A stretch of DNA of 64,000 bases, from positions 62,001-126,000 of the forward strand of contig NZ_PNYB01000009.1 in NCBI RefSeq assembly GCF_002879855.1. The letters are read 5' to 3'. Below are positions 9,051 to 18,720 of this stretch, in pieces. Under the pieces are notes generated by a model. That model saw only the letters and a list, made by a program, of their open reading frames with translations. It made no database searches and had not been told where the DNA came from. Each line of letters begins with the position of its first letter. Within the stretch, counting starts at the first letter, position 1. This DNA is from Trinickia soli. Lineage in GTDB: Bacteria > Pseudomonadota > Gammaproteobacteria > Burkholderiales > Burkholderiaceae. Both the position numbers and the translations under genes were made by a program.

Positions 9051-9124
9051 CCCGGCGCGGCGCAAAGGGCTCAAGGGGTTCAAGGGGCGAGCGGCACGCG
9101 GCGGCAGGCCAAGCGCGACGCGCC

Positions 9125-10357
9125 TCAGCGCTCGCGCCGCGCGCCTTCATCGAGCGCCTTGCGCAGGGACAGCGCAATCGCCTGCCCCGCCTGCTCGATT
9201 TCGCCGAGCGACGGGCAGCTCGGCGCAATTCGCAGATGCCGGTCGCGGGGATCCAGGCGATAGGGAAACGCCGCGCCGGCAGGCGTGAGGACGACGCCGG
9301 CCTGGGCCGCAAGTTCCACGGTCCGCTTCGCGTAGCCATCGGGCGTATACAGGCTGACGAAATAGCCGCCGCACGGCTTCGTCCACGACACGCCCGGAAC
9401 GTCGCCGAGTAGCGCGCGCAACGTTGCGTCGAGCGCATCGAACTTCGGTTGCAAAATCGCGCGATGGCGCTCCATCAGGCGTTCGAGCGTCGCCCGGTCG
9501 CGCAGGTAACGGACGTGCCGCAGCTGGTTCAGCTTGTCGGGACCAATCGTGCGCACGCCGTTGTGACGCTGCCACCAGGCGATATTCGCGGGCGAGGCCG
9601 CCAGCATCGCGATACCGCCGCCCGCGAACGTGACCTTCGATGTCGACGCGAATACCAATGCCCGGTCCGGGTGGCCGGCGCGCGCGCACGCCGTCAGGAT
9701 GTCGGGGCTCGCGTAGCGTTCGTCCGTCAGATGATGAAAGCGATAGGCATCGTCCCAGAACAAGCGGAAATCGGGCGCTGCCGTCGGCATACGCGCAAGA
9801 CGATCCACGCAGCCGCGCGAATAGATCGCGCCCGTCGGATTGCTATAAAGCGGCGTACACCAGATGCCTTTGATCGCGGGGTCGGCCGCAACGAGCGCCT
9901 CGACTTTCTCCATATCGGGACCGTCGTCGTTCATCGGCACGGCAATCATGCGAATGCCGAGTGCCTCGCAAATCGCAAAGTGTCGGTCGTACCCGGGCAC
10001 CGGGCACAAGAACGCGACCTCGTTCGCGCGCCGCCACGCCTCGCCCCCGGGCATGCCGTGCAGCATCCCGAAGGCAAGCGCATCGTGCATGAGTTCGAGA
10101 CTCGAATTGCCGGCCGCGACGACCTGCTCCGCAGGCACCCCAAGCAGTTGGGCACCGAGTTCGCGCGATTCGGGCAACCCGAGCACGTGCCCATAGTTGC
10201 GGCAATCGATGCCGTCGCGCGAGCGATAGCCCACGCTCGGCGCAGCTTCGATCAGATCGAGCGAAAGATCGAGCTGCGCGGCTGCGGGCTTGCCGCGCGT
10301 CATGTCGATCGAAAGGTGGAGCGCTTTGAATTCGTCGTAGGTCATCGTCATCGCCAT
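9125..10357 (-). CDS. PLP-dependent aminotransferase (aspartate aminotransferase type Ic-like)
   Basis: About 410 residues, fold-type I class I/II aminotransferase. The pattern DMTRGKPAAAQLDLS near the N-terminus, then GNSSLELMHDALAFG, WCTPLYSNPTGAIYS, RLFWDDAYRFHHLTD and the PLP-lysine region FASTSKVTFAGGGIAM identify the subgroup sometimes called type Ic aspartate aminotransferases (PF12897). It probably transfers the amino group between aspartate (or a similar donor) and 2-oxoglutarate. Start choice is difficult: ATGs occur at 10366, 10357, 10351 and 10345; 10357 has GAGAA just upstream. A LysR gene is divergent with a 9-bp inverted repeat between them. Confidence 0.8.
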   Translation of the reverse strand: MAMTMTYDEFKALHLSIDMTRGKPAAAQLDLSLDLIEAAPSVGYRSRDGIDCRNYGHVLGLPESRELGAQLLGVPAEQVVAAGNSSLELMHDALAFGMLHGMPGGEAWRRANEVAFLCPVPGYDRHFAICEALGIRMIAVPMNDDGPDMEKVEALVAADPAIKGIWCTPLYSNPTGAIYSRGCVDRLARMPTAAPDFRLFWDDAYRFHHLTDERYASPDILTACARAGHPDRALVFASTSKVTFAGGGIAMLAASPANIAWWQRHNGVRTIGPDKLNQLRHVRYLRDRATLERLMERHRAILQPKFDALDATLRALLGDVPGVSWTKPCGGYFVSLYTPDGYAKRTVELAAQAGVVLTPAGAAFPYRLDPRDRHLRIAPSCPSLGEIEQAGQAIALSLRKALDEGARRER

Positions 10358-10420
10358 CGTTCTCATTGTCAGGACGTGAATCGGTCGAACCCGGGCAAGT
10401 ATGCCGAGCCGGGTGCCTTC

Positions 10421-10450
10421 AGGCAAACGCGTTATATTGATCGTTTGCCT
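10421..10450. promoter_or_regulatory. Candidate LysR operator, 9-bp inverted repeat
   Basis: AGGCAAACG at 10421-10429 and its exact reverse complement at 10442-10450 are separated by a 12-nt AT-rich centre. The site lies 26 bp upstream of the LysR start at 10477 and 63 bp upstream of the aminotransferase start, which is the usual place for a regulator that controls itself and a divergent target. Confidence 0.55.
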
Positions 10451-10476
10451 CAGTTTTTCTGATAGGAATCCCAACG

Positions 10477-11328
10477 ATGAAAACACTCGATCTGGATGTG
10501 TTGTCGATGGTCGTCGCTGTTGCCGATGCCGGCAGTTTCGTGCGCGCCGCCGCGCTCGTGCATCGCTCGCAGTCTGCCGTCAGCATGCAGATCAAGGCGC
10601 TCGAACAATCGCTCGGCAAAGCGATCTTCGAACGGCGTCCACGCAGCGTCGTGCCGACGCAAGAAGGTCTCGTGCTGGCCGACTACGCGCGGCGCATGCT
10701 CGCGCTGCGCGACGAGGCCTGGGCTTCGCTCGTTCATCCCGACGTGAAAGGACGCGTCGTGATCGGGGTGCCGGACGATTACGCGTCGTCGCTGCTGCCG
10801 CCCGTGCTGCGAAAATTTTCGGCCACTTACCCGAAGGTCGAGATGCAGGTGATCGGGCTGCCGAGTCATGCGCTTGCACCGCTCGTTCATGAGAACAAGG
10901 TCGATCTTGCCTGCATGACGCGCGTGAAAGGCCTGCGCGGCGAACGGCTACGATCGGAGCCCACAGTGTGGGCTGGTGCGCCGCGCGGGCCGGCCGTCTG
11001 GCGCGAGCGTCCGCTGCCGATCGCCGTGTTCGCGGCGGGCAGCGTCGCGCGGGACAACGCGATTCGCGCGCTCAAACACGCGCGGATCGCTTATCGCACC
11101 TCGTACGAAAGCCCGAGTTTGCTGGGGCTGTTCAGCATGGTCGAAGCGGGACTCGCCGTGGCGCCGATCGCGCGCTGCGCCCTGCCGGAGCATTTCGTCG
11201 AATTGGGCCGCGCGCACGGTTTGCCTGCGCTGCCGCCGCTCGAAATCGTGCTGGCGCGCAGTCCACGCTCGAACCGGCCCGAATGCGACTTCCTCGCCGA
11301 GCAAATCCTTGGCGAACTGAGGATCTGA
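10477..11328 (+). CDS. LysR family transcriptional regulator
   Basis: A 283-residue LysR regulator. The winged helix at residues 5-64 contains AGSFVRAAALVHRSQSAVSM, and a substrate-binding type effector domain starts at about residue 90 (GRVVIGVPDDYASSLLP). AGGAA precedes the ATG by about 10 nt. It is divergent from the PLP aminotransferase and probably regulates it through the inverted repeat at 10421-10450. The effector domain, with YESPSLLGLFSMVEAGLAVAP near the C-terminus, gives no clear effector. Confidence 0.85.
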   Translation: MKTLDLDVLSMVVAVADAGSFVRAAALVHRSQSAVSMQIKALEQSLGKAIFERRPRSVVPTQEGLVLADYARRMLALRDEAWASLVHPDVKGRVVIGVPDDYASSLLPPVLRKFSATYPKVEMQVIGLPSHALAPLVHENKVDLACMTRVKGLRGERLRSEPTVWAGAPRGPAVWRERPLPIAVFAAGSVARDNAIRALKHARIAYRTSYESPSLLGLFSMVEAGLAVAPIARCALPEHFVELGRAHGLPALPPLEIVLARSPRSNRPECDFLAEQILGELRI

Positions 11329-11412
11329 AGGGCGCAGGCGCACACGGCCCACGCGCACACCCACCCCGCACGGCGTACGTTGCGGGCCTGGCTTCGAAGA
11401 AGGATGAAAAAA

Positions 11413-11718
11413 TCAGAACAGCGCGCGCTGCCGCTGCTGCGCCATCGAAACGACGTCGAGTTCGTCCAGGCGCTTGCGCGCCTTGGCAAGGTCATGCACG
11501 AGCTGCCGCTGCAGCCACGTTTCGGCGCCGCCGCCGAACGCCTTGTCCAGGCGCAGGGCCATCTCGGGCGAGATGCCGGCCTTGCCGCTGAGCAGGTTCG
11601 TCAGCGCCTGACGGCTCACGCCCAGCACAGTCGCGCCTTCCGTTACGCTCAAATTGAAGCGCTCGAGGCAGAGCTGGCGCACGATTGCGCCCGGATGAAT
11701 GGTGTCGGTATCGGCCAT
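11413..11718 (-). CDS. HigA family antitoxin (XRE-type), solitary
   Basis: A 101-residue protein. The helix-turn-helix at residues 24-70 reads [20 protein letters not shown] and continues with [20 protein letters not shown], the hallmark of HigA/VapI addiction-module antidotes that bind their own promoter and neutralise the RelE-like HigB. In a normal higBA pair higB lies immediately upstream. Here the 190 bp upstream hold no readable HigB in any frame before hutG ends at 11912, and nothing toxin-like lies downstream. The gene has its own strong promoter whose predicted transcript starts at or within 1-2 nt of the ATG. It may be an orphan regulator or the remnant of a toxin-antitoxin locus. 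Confidence 0.8.
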   Translation of the reverse strand: MADTDTIHPGAIVRQLCLERFNLSVTEGATVLGVSRQALTNLLSGKAGISPEMALRLDKAFGGGAETWLQRQLVHDLAKARKRLDELDVVSMAQQRQRALF

Positions 11719-11726
11719 GGGGCCAA

Positions 11727-11785
11727 ACCATATCGGGGAAGCATCGGGCCGTCAACTGACAAGCGCCGATTGTCATTCAATTGAC
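11727..11785 (-). promoter_or_regulatory. Promoter and inverted-repeat operator of the HigA gene
   Basis: On the minus strand TTGACG (11755-11750), a 17-nt spacer and TATGGT (11732-11727) make a good sigma70 promoter. Only 8 nt separate the -10 box from the ATG at 11718, so the message should be leaderless. Immediately upstream TGACAA (11757-11762) and TTGTCA (11770-11775) form a perfect inverted repeat with 7-nt spacer, and outer GTCAA/TTGAC halves extend it to 11751-11785. This is the expected operator for a self-binding HigA protein. Confidence 0.6.
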
Positions 11786-11911
11786 GCTCGACTGTCGCTT
11801 TCACGCATCAGATCGACGACCGTTTCGTTGTCATAGCCCGCCCGCGCATCACTTCCGCATCGGCCCGAAGGCGGCCGTGCATAGCTACGCGCCTCGCACT
11901 TCCTGGCGGCA

Positions 11912-12715
11912 TCAGATGCGCGAAAGCGCTTCATCGAGCAACGTGTCGAGCAGGCCTTCGACGCGTGCGGCAAGCGCCTCGTCATACGCATACGGCCGCG
12001 TCTCCTGCATGTAGGTGATCTGCGACAACTCGAGCTGCACGGCATGGATGCCCTGCTCCGGGCGGCCGTAGTGCCGCGTGATATAGCCGCCCTTGAATCG
12101 CCCGTTCGCCACGGCCGTATAGCCGCCATGGCGCGTGACGCACTCCGCCAAAGCGTCGGCCATTCCGGGGGCCGCGCTCGCCCCGTTCGACGTCCCGAAA
12201 TTGAAATCGGGCAGCCGGCCTTCGAAGAAGCGCGGCACCTGCGAACGGATCGAATGCGCCTCCCATAGCAGCACCGCGCCATGCCGCGCTTTCAGTTCGA
12301 CGAGCGTGCGCTCCAGGGCATCGTGATAGGGCTGCCAGTACAGGGCGACGCGACGCGCCAACTCGACCGCCGTCGGTTCGCCCCCCGGGTGGTAGAGCGG
12401 CGCCTTGTCGAACGTGTCGACCGGCAGCAGCCCCGTCGTGTCCTGCCCCGGATACAGATTGACGTTGTCGGGCGGACGATTGAGATCGACGACGTATCGC
12501 GCATGCGACGGCGCGAGCATCCAGGCCCCTTTACGCGCCGCAAACGCGTACAAGCGTTCCAGGTGCCAGTCGCAATCGTCCACATGGCGCGCGACCTCGG
12601 TCATTGTCGCCAGGACGTCGGCAGGGATGTGCGTGCCGATGTGCGGCATCGAAATCAGGAGCGGCAGCGTGCCGGGCCGAAGAGAAAACACCGCGGGGTC
12701 GAGAGAAGCGTTCAT
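11912..12715 (-). CDS. hutG: N-formylglutamate amidohydrolase
   Basis: A 267-residue hydrolase that releases glutamate and formate from N-formyl-L-glutamate, the last step of the five-step histidine degradation route. Family features are visible: LISMPHIGTHIP near the N-terminus, HARYVVDLNRPPDN, LLWEAHSIRSQVP and HYGRPEQGIHAVQLELSQ toward the C-terminus. It is the last gene of the hut operon, 89 bp after hutF on the same strand. GGGAA precedes the ATG. Presence of both hutF and hutG shows that this organism uses the formylglutamate branch rather than direct formiminoglutamase. Confidence 0.93.
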   Translation of the reverse strand: MNASLDPAVFSLRPGTLPLLISMPHIGTHIPADVLATMTEVARHVDDCDWHLERLYAFAARKGAWMLAPSHARYVVDLNRPPDNVNLYPGQDTTGLLPVDTFDKAPLYHPGGEPTAVELARRVALYWQPYHDALERTLVELKARHGAVLLWEAHSIRSQVPRFFEGRLPDFNFGTSNGASAAPGMADALAECVTRHGGYTAVANGRFKGGYITRHYGRPEQGIHAVQLELSQITYMQETRPYAYDEALAARVEGLLDTLLDEALSRI

Positions 12716-12804
12716 GGGTTCCCAGACGAAAATAGGAATGAGCGTCAGCTTAGCAGCGCGCCGCCAGTTGCGTCAGGCGGGCACGCGCACGGTGTCGCCG
12801 CCCG

Positions 12805-14196
12805 CTAGGCCAACAATGCGGCAACCGCATCGCGATAGGCCGTGTAGGCGCCTGGCTCGTCGACGTGCCGCCGGTCGCGCACGACGCACTGCCCGCCCGT
12901 ATGGACTTCGACGATCGGCGACGCCCCGTGTTCGCAAAACACGACGCCCGCCAGCCAGCTCTCGGGCTGCCGGCCGCCGATCGCCGGATGTTCGGCGTCC
13001 AGCACGAGCCAGTCGGCCCGATGCCCCGGCGCCAGCGCGCCGACGGCCCGGCCGCAGGCCTGCCCGCCGCCTGCCAGCGTCGCATCGAAGAGCCGCTCGG
13101 CCACTTGCGGCCGCGCTTCGGACGCAAGGACGTTGCGCTGACGGTGCACGAGCCGCTGGCCATATTCGAGCAGACGCAATTCCGCGCGCCAATCGACGGC
13201 GATATGGCTGTCCGAGCCGATGCCGATACGCCCGTTCGCGCCGAGATAGGCCTGCGCGGGAAAGACGCCGTCGCCGAGGTTTGCCTCCGTCGTCGGGCAC
13301 AGACCTGCGACGGCGCCGCTGGCGGCGAGCGCATTGGTCTCGTTTGCATCGATGTGCGTCGCGTGCACGAGACACCAGCGCGCATCGACGTCGAAACGAT
13401 CGAGCAGCCATGCGACGGGGCGCGCACCTGTTGCGGCGAGACACTCGTCGACTTCGCCAGTCTGCTCGGCGATATGAAGGTGTATCGGCGCCTGCGGCAG
13501 CTCGGCGTCGAGACCGGCGAGCAACGTTCGTAGCGATGCTTCCGATACGGCGCGCAGCGAATGCGGCGCTACGCCGTACCTCAATCCTTCATGTTCCGGG
13601 CGAGCGCGGCGCAAGGTCGTCAACAGATCGAGCAACGCCTCGGGCGTATTGAGAAAGCGGCGCTGATCGGCGCGCGGCTCGCGCAGACCGAAGCCGCTGT
13701 ACTGATAGAGCACGGGCAGCATGGTCATGCCGATGCCGGCTTGCGAAGCCGCATCGACCACGCGCTGCCCGAGTTCGGCGCGGTTCGCGTAGGCGCTGCC
13801 ATCGCCGCTGTGATGCACGTAATGAAACTCGCAGACCGACGTATAGCCGGCCTTGAGCATCTCGACATAGAGCCAACGCGCGATCGCTTCAAGGCGCTCG
13901 GGCGTGACGCGTGCAGCGAAGCGGTACATCAGATCGCGCCAGCTCCAAAAGTTGTCGCTTGCTTGGGCGCGGTATTCGGCCAACCCTGCCATCGCGCGCT
14001 GAAACGCGTGCGAATGCAGATTCGGCATGCCCGGCATGATCGGGCCGCGCGCGCAGGCGACATCCGCGGCGGGCGACGCATCGGCAGTCACGGCGGTGAG
14101 CAGCCCCGCGGCGTTCCACTCGAGCAGCACATCGCGACGCCACCCCTGCGGCAGATAGGCATGCGCCGCGAACAGCGCGTGGCGGTCGGTCGTCAC
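12805..14196 (-). CDS. hutF: Formiminoglutamate deiminase
   Basis: A 463-residue amidohydrolase superfamily enzyme converting N-formimino-L-glutamate to N-formyl-L-glutamate and ammonia. The metal-binding HSH (PNLHSHAFQRAM) is at about residues 61-63; HLHIAEQTGEVDEC and LVHATHID carry further ligands, and GIGSDSHIAVDW the catalytic Asp region. The start is GTG at 14196, two bases into the TGA of hutI plus one (spacing 1 nt), supported by AAGGAGCT about 7 nt upstream; a longer ORF overlapping hutI is not supported. The product feeds HutG encoded next. Confidence 0.93.
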   Translation of the reverse strand: MTTDRHALFAAHAYLPQGWRRDVLLEWNAAGLLTAVTADASPAADVACARGPIMPGMPNLHSHAFQRAMAGLAEYRAQASDNFWSWRDLMYRFAARVTPERLEAIARWLYVEMLKAGYTSVCEFHYVHHSGDGSAYANRAELGQRVVDAASQAGIGMTMLPVLYQYSGFGLREPRADQRRFLNTPEALLDLLTTLRRARPEHEGLRYGVAPHSLRAVSEASLRTLLAGLDAELPQAPIHLHIAEQTGEVDECLAATGARPVAWLLDRFDVDARWCLVHATHIDANETNALAASGAVAGLCPTTEANLGDGVFPAQAYLGANGRIGIGSDSHIAVDWRAELRLLEYGQRLVHRQRNVLASEARPQVAERLFDATLAGGGQACGRAVGALAPGHRADWLVLDAEHPAIGGRQPESWLAGVVFCEHGASPIVEVHTGGQCVVRDRRHVDEPGAYTAYRDAVAALLA

Positions 14197-14197
14197 A

Positions 14198-15466
14198 TCA
14201 AGCTCCTTCGAATGAAGTGGGCTGCCCGCCGGCATGGCCCGTCCACTGCCGCTCGCCCGCACGATAGACGGTGGCGCCCGCGCGCACGACCCTCGCCGCG
14301 AGCGGGCGCCCGATCCAATATGCGAGTTCTGCCAACGTCGTCACGGACCATGCAACGAAGTCGGCTTGCCGGCCCGGCGCAAGTTCCCCGTGATGTTCGC
14401 TGCGCCCCAACGCCCGAGCGGCGTGGCGCGTGACGCCCTGGAGCACTTCCGGCACCGTCAAACGAAACAGCGTGCAGCCGAGATTGAGCATCGCCAGCAG
14501 CGACACGGCCGGAGACGTGCCCGGATTGCAGTCGGTGGCGAGCGCAATCGGTACCTCATAGCGGCGCAGCAGTTCGATCGGCGGCAATTGCGTTTCGCGG
14601 ATGAAGTAGTAGGCCCCCGGCAGCAGCACGGCCACGGTGCCCGCTTCTTTCATCGCCTGCACGCCGGCTTCGTCGAGAAACTCGAGGTGGTCGGCCGACA
14701 ATGCGCGATAGCGCGCGGACAGCGCGGCCCCACCGGAGAGGCTCAACTGCTCGGCGTGCATCTTCACGGACAAACCGTGTCGTGCCGCCGCCTCGAACAC
14801 GCGTTCGCTCTGCGCAAGCGTGAAACCGATGCGCTCGCAAAAGACGTCTACCGCATCGACGAGGCCCTCATCGGCCAGCGCCGGCAACATACGATTGCAG
14901 ACCTCGTCGATATAGGCATCGGCGCGGCCTGCATACTCGGGCGGTAAAGCATGAGCGCCGAGGAACGTCGTATAGACCGACACCGGATAGCGTCGACCGA
15001 GCGCGCGCGCCACCCGTAGCATTTTGCGCTCCGTCGCCAACTCGAGCCCATAGCCCGACTTGATCTCGATCGCACCGACACCTTCGGTGAGGAGCGGCTC
15101 CAGGCGCGCGGCGGCCGCCTCGAACAGCGCGTTTTCGTCGGCCGCGCGCGTCGCCTTCACCGTCGACACGATGCCGCCGCCACGCCGGGCGATCTCCTCA
15201 TAGCTCGCGCCTGCGAGCCGCAGCGCGAACTCGTCGGCGCGATGCCCGCCGAACACAAGGTGGGTGTGACAGTCGACGAGACTCGGCGTGACCCAGGCGC
15301 CGCCCAGATCTTCGCGCGGCCACGCTGCGAACTCGCGCGGCAGATCGCTGGCGGCGCCGAGCCACATGATCCTGCCGTCGCGCACGGCTAACGCCGCATC
15401 GGAGATGACGGTGCCCGGATCGCCGCCCGGGCACAGATTCATGTGCTGCCAAACCAGATCGCTCAT
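14198..15466 (-). CDS. hutI: Imidazolonepropionase
   Basis: A 422-residue amidohydrolase that opens 4-imidazolone-5-propanoate to N-formimino-L-glutamate, the third step of histidine breakdown. Metal ligands are visible in [10 protein letters not shown] (HTH at residues 67-69) and KMHAEQLS, with [10 protein letters not shown] near the C-terminus holding the conserved Asp. GAGG lies upstream of the ATG. Coupled tightly to hutF (1 nt between stop and start), and 55 bp after hutD. Confidence 0.95.
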   Translation of the reverse strand: MSDLVWQHMNLCPGGDPGTVISDAALAVRDGRIMWLGAASDLPREFAAWPREDLGGAWVTPSLVDCHTHLVFGGHRADEFALRLAGASYEEIARRGGGIVSTVKATRAADENALFEAAAARLEPLLTEGVGAIEIKSGYGLELATERKMLRVARALGRRYPVSVYTTFLGAHALPPEYAGRADAYIDEVCNRMLPALADEGLVDAVDVFCERIGFTLAQSERVFEAAARHGLSVKMHAEQLSLSGGAALSARYRALSADHLEFLDEAGVQAMKEAGTVAVLLPGAYYFIRETQLPPIELLRRYEVPIALATDCNPGTSPAVSLLAMLNLGCTLFRLTVPEVLQGVTRHAARALGRSEHHGELAPGRQADFVAWSVTTLAELAYWIGRPLAARVVRAGATVYRAGERQWTGHAGGQPTSFEGA

Positions 15467-15521
15467 GACGGCCTCGAATACACGGATAACGGAATTGCAA
15501 CGTGAGTCATAGGCGGCGGCA

Positions 15522-16193
15522 TCAGAGGTAGCGTAGCTGGACTACGATCGCAGCGCCGTCGCCCGTCAGCTCGCACGTGCGCGAGCGCGCCGCATCGACG
15601 ACGAGCGTGTCCATGGCCGCGAGCGCAGCGCGCGGCTGCGACACGTCGCCCCACCGCGGCCCCTCACCGTCGATCCGAACCTCAAGCGAGCCGCGCGCGC
15701 AGAAGATCAGCGCCGTGTCGGCGTCCAACACACGCGTGCGCGCCTGCCCTGCCATCCAGATATCGAGCGCAGCTTGCACACGCTCGCGCCGCACCATCAG
15801 ATTGAAATCACGCGTCGCGCCGTCGACGAGCTGGGCATCGAGCGCCACTGCGCCGTCGAACCGCGCGACGGCCAGCGGTTGCATCAAGACATGCGTGGCC
15901 CCGTGGGCTTCGACGAGATGCATCCCGGCACCGGCGAGCAATACGAGCGTGCGGTCGACCCCCGGAAAGCGGGAAAACGGCCCCGAGCGCTCGACCTCGG
16001 CCACGCTGACGCGCCAGGCAAACGATTCGAGGCCCGCGCCGGCCGGACCGGCCGCAATCTCGCGCGTCACGCCGCCGCCATTCTTCCATGGCGTGGCCTG
16101 CAACGCCGCGCCGCGCACGATTCGCAGCGACGCGCCCGGCGTGGCGCTGGCGCCCGGCTGCGGCGCTGTCTGAGAGTGAGCGTGCATGTGCAT
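15522..16193 (-). CDS. hutD: HutD family protein
   Basis: A 223-residue cupin-fold HutD/Ves protein. The core [37 protein letters not shown] and [12 protein letters not shown] is diagnostic of the family. HutD is not an enzyme of the pathway; work in Pseudomonas fluorescens suggests it limits over-induction of hut, possibly by binding formimino- or formylglutamate. The start ATG at 16193 overlaps the hutU stop by one base (TGATG), indicating translational coupling. The first 20 residues ([14 protein letters not shown]) are low complexity and poorly conserved. Confidence 0.9.
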   Translation of the reverse strand: MHMHAHSQTAPQPGASATPGASLRIVRGAALQATPWKNGGGVTREIAAGPAGAGLESFAWRVSVAEVERSGPFSRFPGVDRTLVLLAGAGMHLVEAHGATHVLMQPLAVARFDGAVALDAQLVDGATRDFNLMVRRERVQAALDIWMAGQARTRVLDADTALIFCARGSLEVRIDGEGPRWGDVSQPRAALAAMDTLVVDAARSRTCELTGDGAAIVVQLRYL

Positions 16194-17881
16194 CAACGTC
16201 CGAGCATCGGCAGGTTCAGGCCGACTTCGCGCGCCGTCTTGCGAGCCAGATCGTAGCCTGCGTCGGCATGGCGCATGATGCCCGTGGCCGGATCGTTGAA
16301 GAGCACGCGCTCGATGCGCCGCCCCGCGGCATCCGTGCCGTCGCAGACGATCACGACGCCCGCGTGTTGACTGAAGCCCATGCCCACGCCGCCGCCGTGA
16401 TGGATCGACACCCAGGTCGCGCCGCCCGCCGTATTGAGCAGCGCATTGAGCAGCGGCCAGTCGGAGACAGCATCGGAGCCGTCCATCATCGATTCGGTCT
16501 CGCGATTCGGGCTCGCGACGGAGCCGGTATCGAGGTGATCGCGGCCGATCACGATCGGCGCCTTCAGCTCTCCGCGCTTGACCATCTCGTTGAAGGCGAG
16601 CCCGAGGCGATAGCGATCCTTGACGCCGACCCAGCAAATGCGTGCCGGCAACCCTTGAAATGCGATGCGTTCGCGAGCCATGTCGAGCCAGTTGTGCAGA
16701 TGCGGATCGTCGGGGATCAACTCCTTGACCTTGGCATCGGTCTTGTAGATGTCCTCGGGGTCGCCCGAGAGCGCGACCCAGCGGAACGGCCCTTTGCCTT
16801 CGCAAAAGAGCGGCCGGATATAAGCCGGCACGAACCCCGGGAAATCGAACGCGTTGGTCACGCCCATGTCCTGCGCCATCTGCCGGATGTTGTTGCCGTA
16901 GTCGAGCGTTGCTGCGCCGCGCGCCTGCAGCGTCAGCATCGCCTGCACCTGCTTCGCCATCGATTGCTTGGCCGGGGTGACGATGCTTTGCGGATCGGTC
17001 TTCTGCCGCTCGCGCCATTGCTCGACGCTCCATCCCTGCGGCAGGTAGCCGTTGATCGGATCGTGCGCGCTGGTCTGGTCCGTCACGCAATCGGGCGTGA
17101 TGCCACGCGCGACACACTGCTCGAACACGTCGGCCGCGTTGCCGACGAGCCCCACCGAAACGGGCTTGCCGCTCGCTTTCGCAGCTTCGATCAGCGCGAG
17201 CGCTTCGTCGAGCGTCTTCGCCTTCTTATCGACGTAGCGCGTCTTCAAACGAAAATCGATACGGGTTTCATCGCACTCGACGGCGACCATCGAAAAGCCC
17301 GCCATCGTCGCCGCGAGCGGCTGCGCCCCACCCATGCCGCCGAGTCCGCCCGTCAAAACCCAGCGCCCCTTCGCATTGCCGTTGAAATGCTGATTCGCAA
17401 CGGCGTAGAACGTTTCGTACGTCCCTTGCACGATCCCCTGGCTGCCAATGTAAATCCAGCTACCGGCCGTCATTTGGCCGTACATCATCAGGCCCTTGCG
17501 ATCGAGTTCGTGGAAGTGCTCCCAGGTGGCCCAATGCGGCACGAGGTTCGAATTGGCGAGCAACACGCGCGGCGCGTCCGCGTGCGTGCGGAACACGCCG
17601 ACGGGCTTGCCCGATTGAATCAGCAGCGTTTCGTCGTCTTCGAGATTTTTCAGCGAGGCGAGGATCTGATCGAAGCAATCCCAGTTGCGCGCGGCCCGAC
17701 CGATCCCGCCGTAGACGACCAACGCGTGCGGATGCTCGGCCACCTCGGCGTCGAGGTTGTTCTGGATCATGCGGTATGCCGCTTCGGTCAACCAGCTCTT
17801 GCAGGTCTTCTCGGCGCCACGCGGCGCACGGATCGTACGAGTGGGGTCGAGGCGCGGGTCGAAGGGTTTCGGATCGTTCAT
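16193..17881 (-). CDS. hutU: Urocanate hydratase
   Basis: A 562-residue enzyme, the normal family length, adding water to urocanate to give imidazolone propionate with bound NAD+. The NAD-binding glycine cluster [11 protein letters not shown] is at residues 178-188, and the active-site cysteine segment [13 protein letters not shown] and [17 protein letters not shown] are present. AGAGGAA lies 4 nt before the chosen ATG at 17881; the reading frame stays open upstream but the extension is compositionally atypical. It is separated from hutC by 122 bp containing a short direct repeat (GCGAATGTGCT twice). Confidence 0.97.
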   Translation of the reverse strand: MNDPKPFDPRLDPTRTIRAPRGAEKTCKSWLTEAAYRMIQNNLDAEVAEHPHALVVYGGIGRAARNWDCFDQILASLKNLEDDETLLIQSGKPVGVFRTHADAPRVLLANSNLVPHWATWEHFHELDRKGLMMYGQMTAGSWIYIGSQGIVQGTYETFYAVANQHFNGNAKGRWVLTGGLGGMGGAQPLAATMAGFSMVAVECDETRIDFRLKTRYVDKKAKTLDEALALIEAAKASGKPVSVGLVGNAADVFEQCVARGITPDCVTDQTSAHDPINGYLPQGWSVEQWRERQKTDPQSIVTPAKQSMAKQVQAMLTLQARGAATLDYGNNIRQMAQDMGVTNAFDFPGFVPAYIRPLFCEGKGPFRWVALSGDPEDIYKTDAKVKELIPDDPHLHNWLDMARERIAFQGLPARICWVGVKDRYRLGLAFNEMVKRGELKAPIVIGRDHLDTGSVASPNRETESMMDGSDAVSDWPLLNALLNTAGGATWVSIHHGGGVGMGFSQHAGVVIVCDGTDAAGRRIERVLFNDPATGIMRHADAGYDLARKTAREVGLNLPMLGR

Positions 17882-18003
17882 GGATTCCTCTCTGTCTGCA
17901 TGCGTTGCGTTCGGGTGCGGCGGTGCGGCTCGGTTTGGCCGCCGCTGCGGCCGTGACTGCGAATGTGCTGCGAATGTGCTGCGACTATGACTGCCGCGGT
18001 GAC

Positions 18004-18717
18004 TCAAAAATGCCCCGTGAAGCGATAGCGGCTGCCCGGGTGCCAGAGATCGACGACGGAAGCGACCTGCTCGCGCGACCAGGTGCGGCGATGCAGCACG
18101 AGGCACGGCTCGCCTTCCTCCATCTTCAACACGTTGCTCGTGGCCGGGTCCGGTTGAGCCGCCTCGATGCGGTACTCGACGCGCTGCAAGGGCGCCACGC
18201 GCATCAGGTACTGATTCGGTGTAATGCGCGAGAAGTCCTGCAGCGCGTACTCTGGCGCAACGGCCGGGTTGACCCAGCGCGCTTCCACTTGCACAGGCTC
18301 GTCATTCTCGAAATGCAGCACGCGCGAATGAAACACGGGGCTGCCCGGCTTGAGCTGCATTTCGTCGGCAAGCGTCTCGCTCGCGACCGTCGCCCCGAGT
18401 TCGAGCACGAGCGCGTGATGCCGATGTCCGCGCGCCGCGATTTCATCGGAGATGCTGCGAATCGCCACGAGCGTCGATTCGTACTTCGGGCGCGCGACGA
18501 ACGTGCCCGCGCCTTGCACGCGCGTGAGCACCTGCTCGGACGTCAACTCGCGCAAGGCGCGATTCACGGTCATGCGCGCGACCTTGAATTCACGCGCAAG
18601 CTCGTTTTCGGAGGGCACGAGATCGCCCTCGGCCCACTCGCCCGAGTGGATCCGTTCGAGGATGAAGTCCTTGATGCCCTGGTACGCGGGAGCGTTCATC
18701 GGCTTGACGCAGTCCAT
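18004..18717 (-). CDS. hutC: Histidine utilization repressor (GntR/HutC)
   Basis: A 237-residue GntR-family repressor. A winged helix at about residues 12-78 ([20 protein letters not shown]) is followed by a UTRA ligand-binding domain with [23 protein letters not shown] reduced to the HutC pattern. HutC binds operators upstream of hut genes and releases them when urocanate accumulates. The gene begins 3 nt after the hutH stop and lies between hutH and hutU, so the repressor is autoregulated within its own operon. ATG at 18699 is an alternative start. Confidence 0.95.
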   Translation of the reverse strand: MDCVKPMNAPAYQGIKDFILERIHSGEWAEGDLVPSENELAREFKVARMTVNRALRELTSEQVLTRVQGAGTFVARPKYESTLVAIRSISDEIAARGHRHHALVLELGATVASETLADEMQLKPGSPVFHSRVLHFENDEPVQVEARWVNPAVAPEYALQDFSRITPNQYLMRVAPLQRVEYRIEAAQPDPATSNVLKMEEGEPCLVLHRRTWSREQVASVVDLWHPGSRYRFTGHF

Positions 18718-18720
18718 CGG

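Noticed and set aside
11773-12282. Minus-strand frame ending DNETVVDLMRESDSRASIE next to HigA, checked as a possible HigB
   Set aside because: Nearly all of it is a shadow of hutG, and the unique tail has no HigB-like motifs.
15522-17117. Long minus-strand frame covering hutD and half of hutU
   Set aside because: Only the part after 16193 (HutD) is real; the upstream part is Arg-rich and overlaps hutU in another frame.
16088-17956. 622-codon plus-strand frame opposite hutU
   Set aside because: Antisense shadow; no ribosome binding site or domain.
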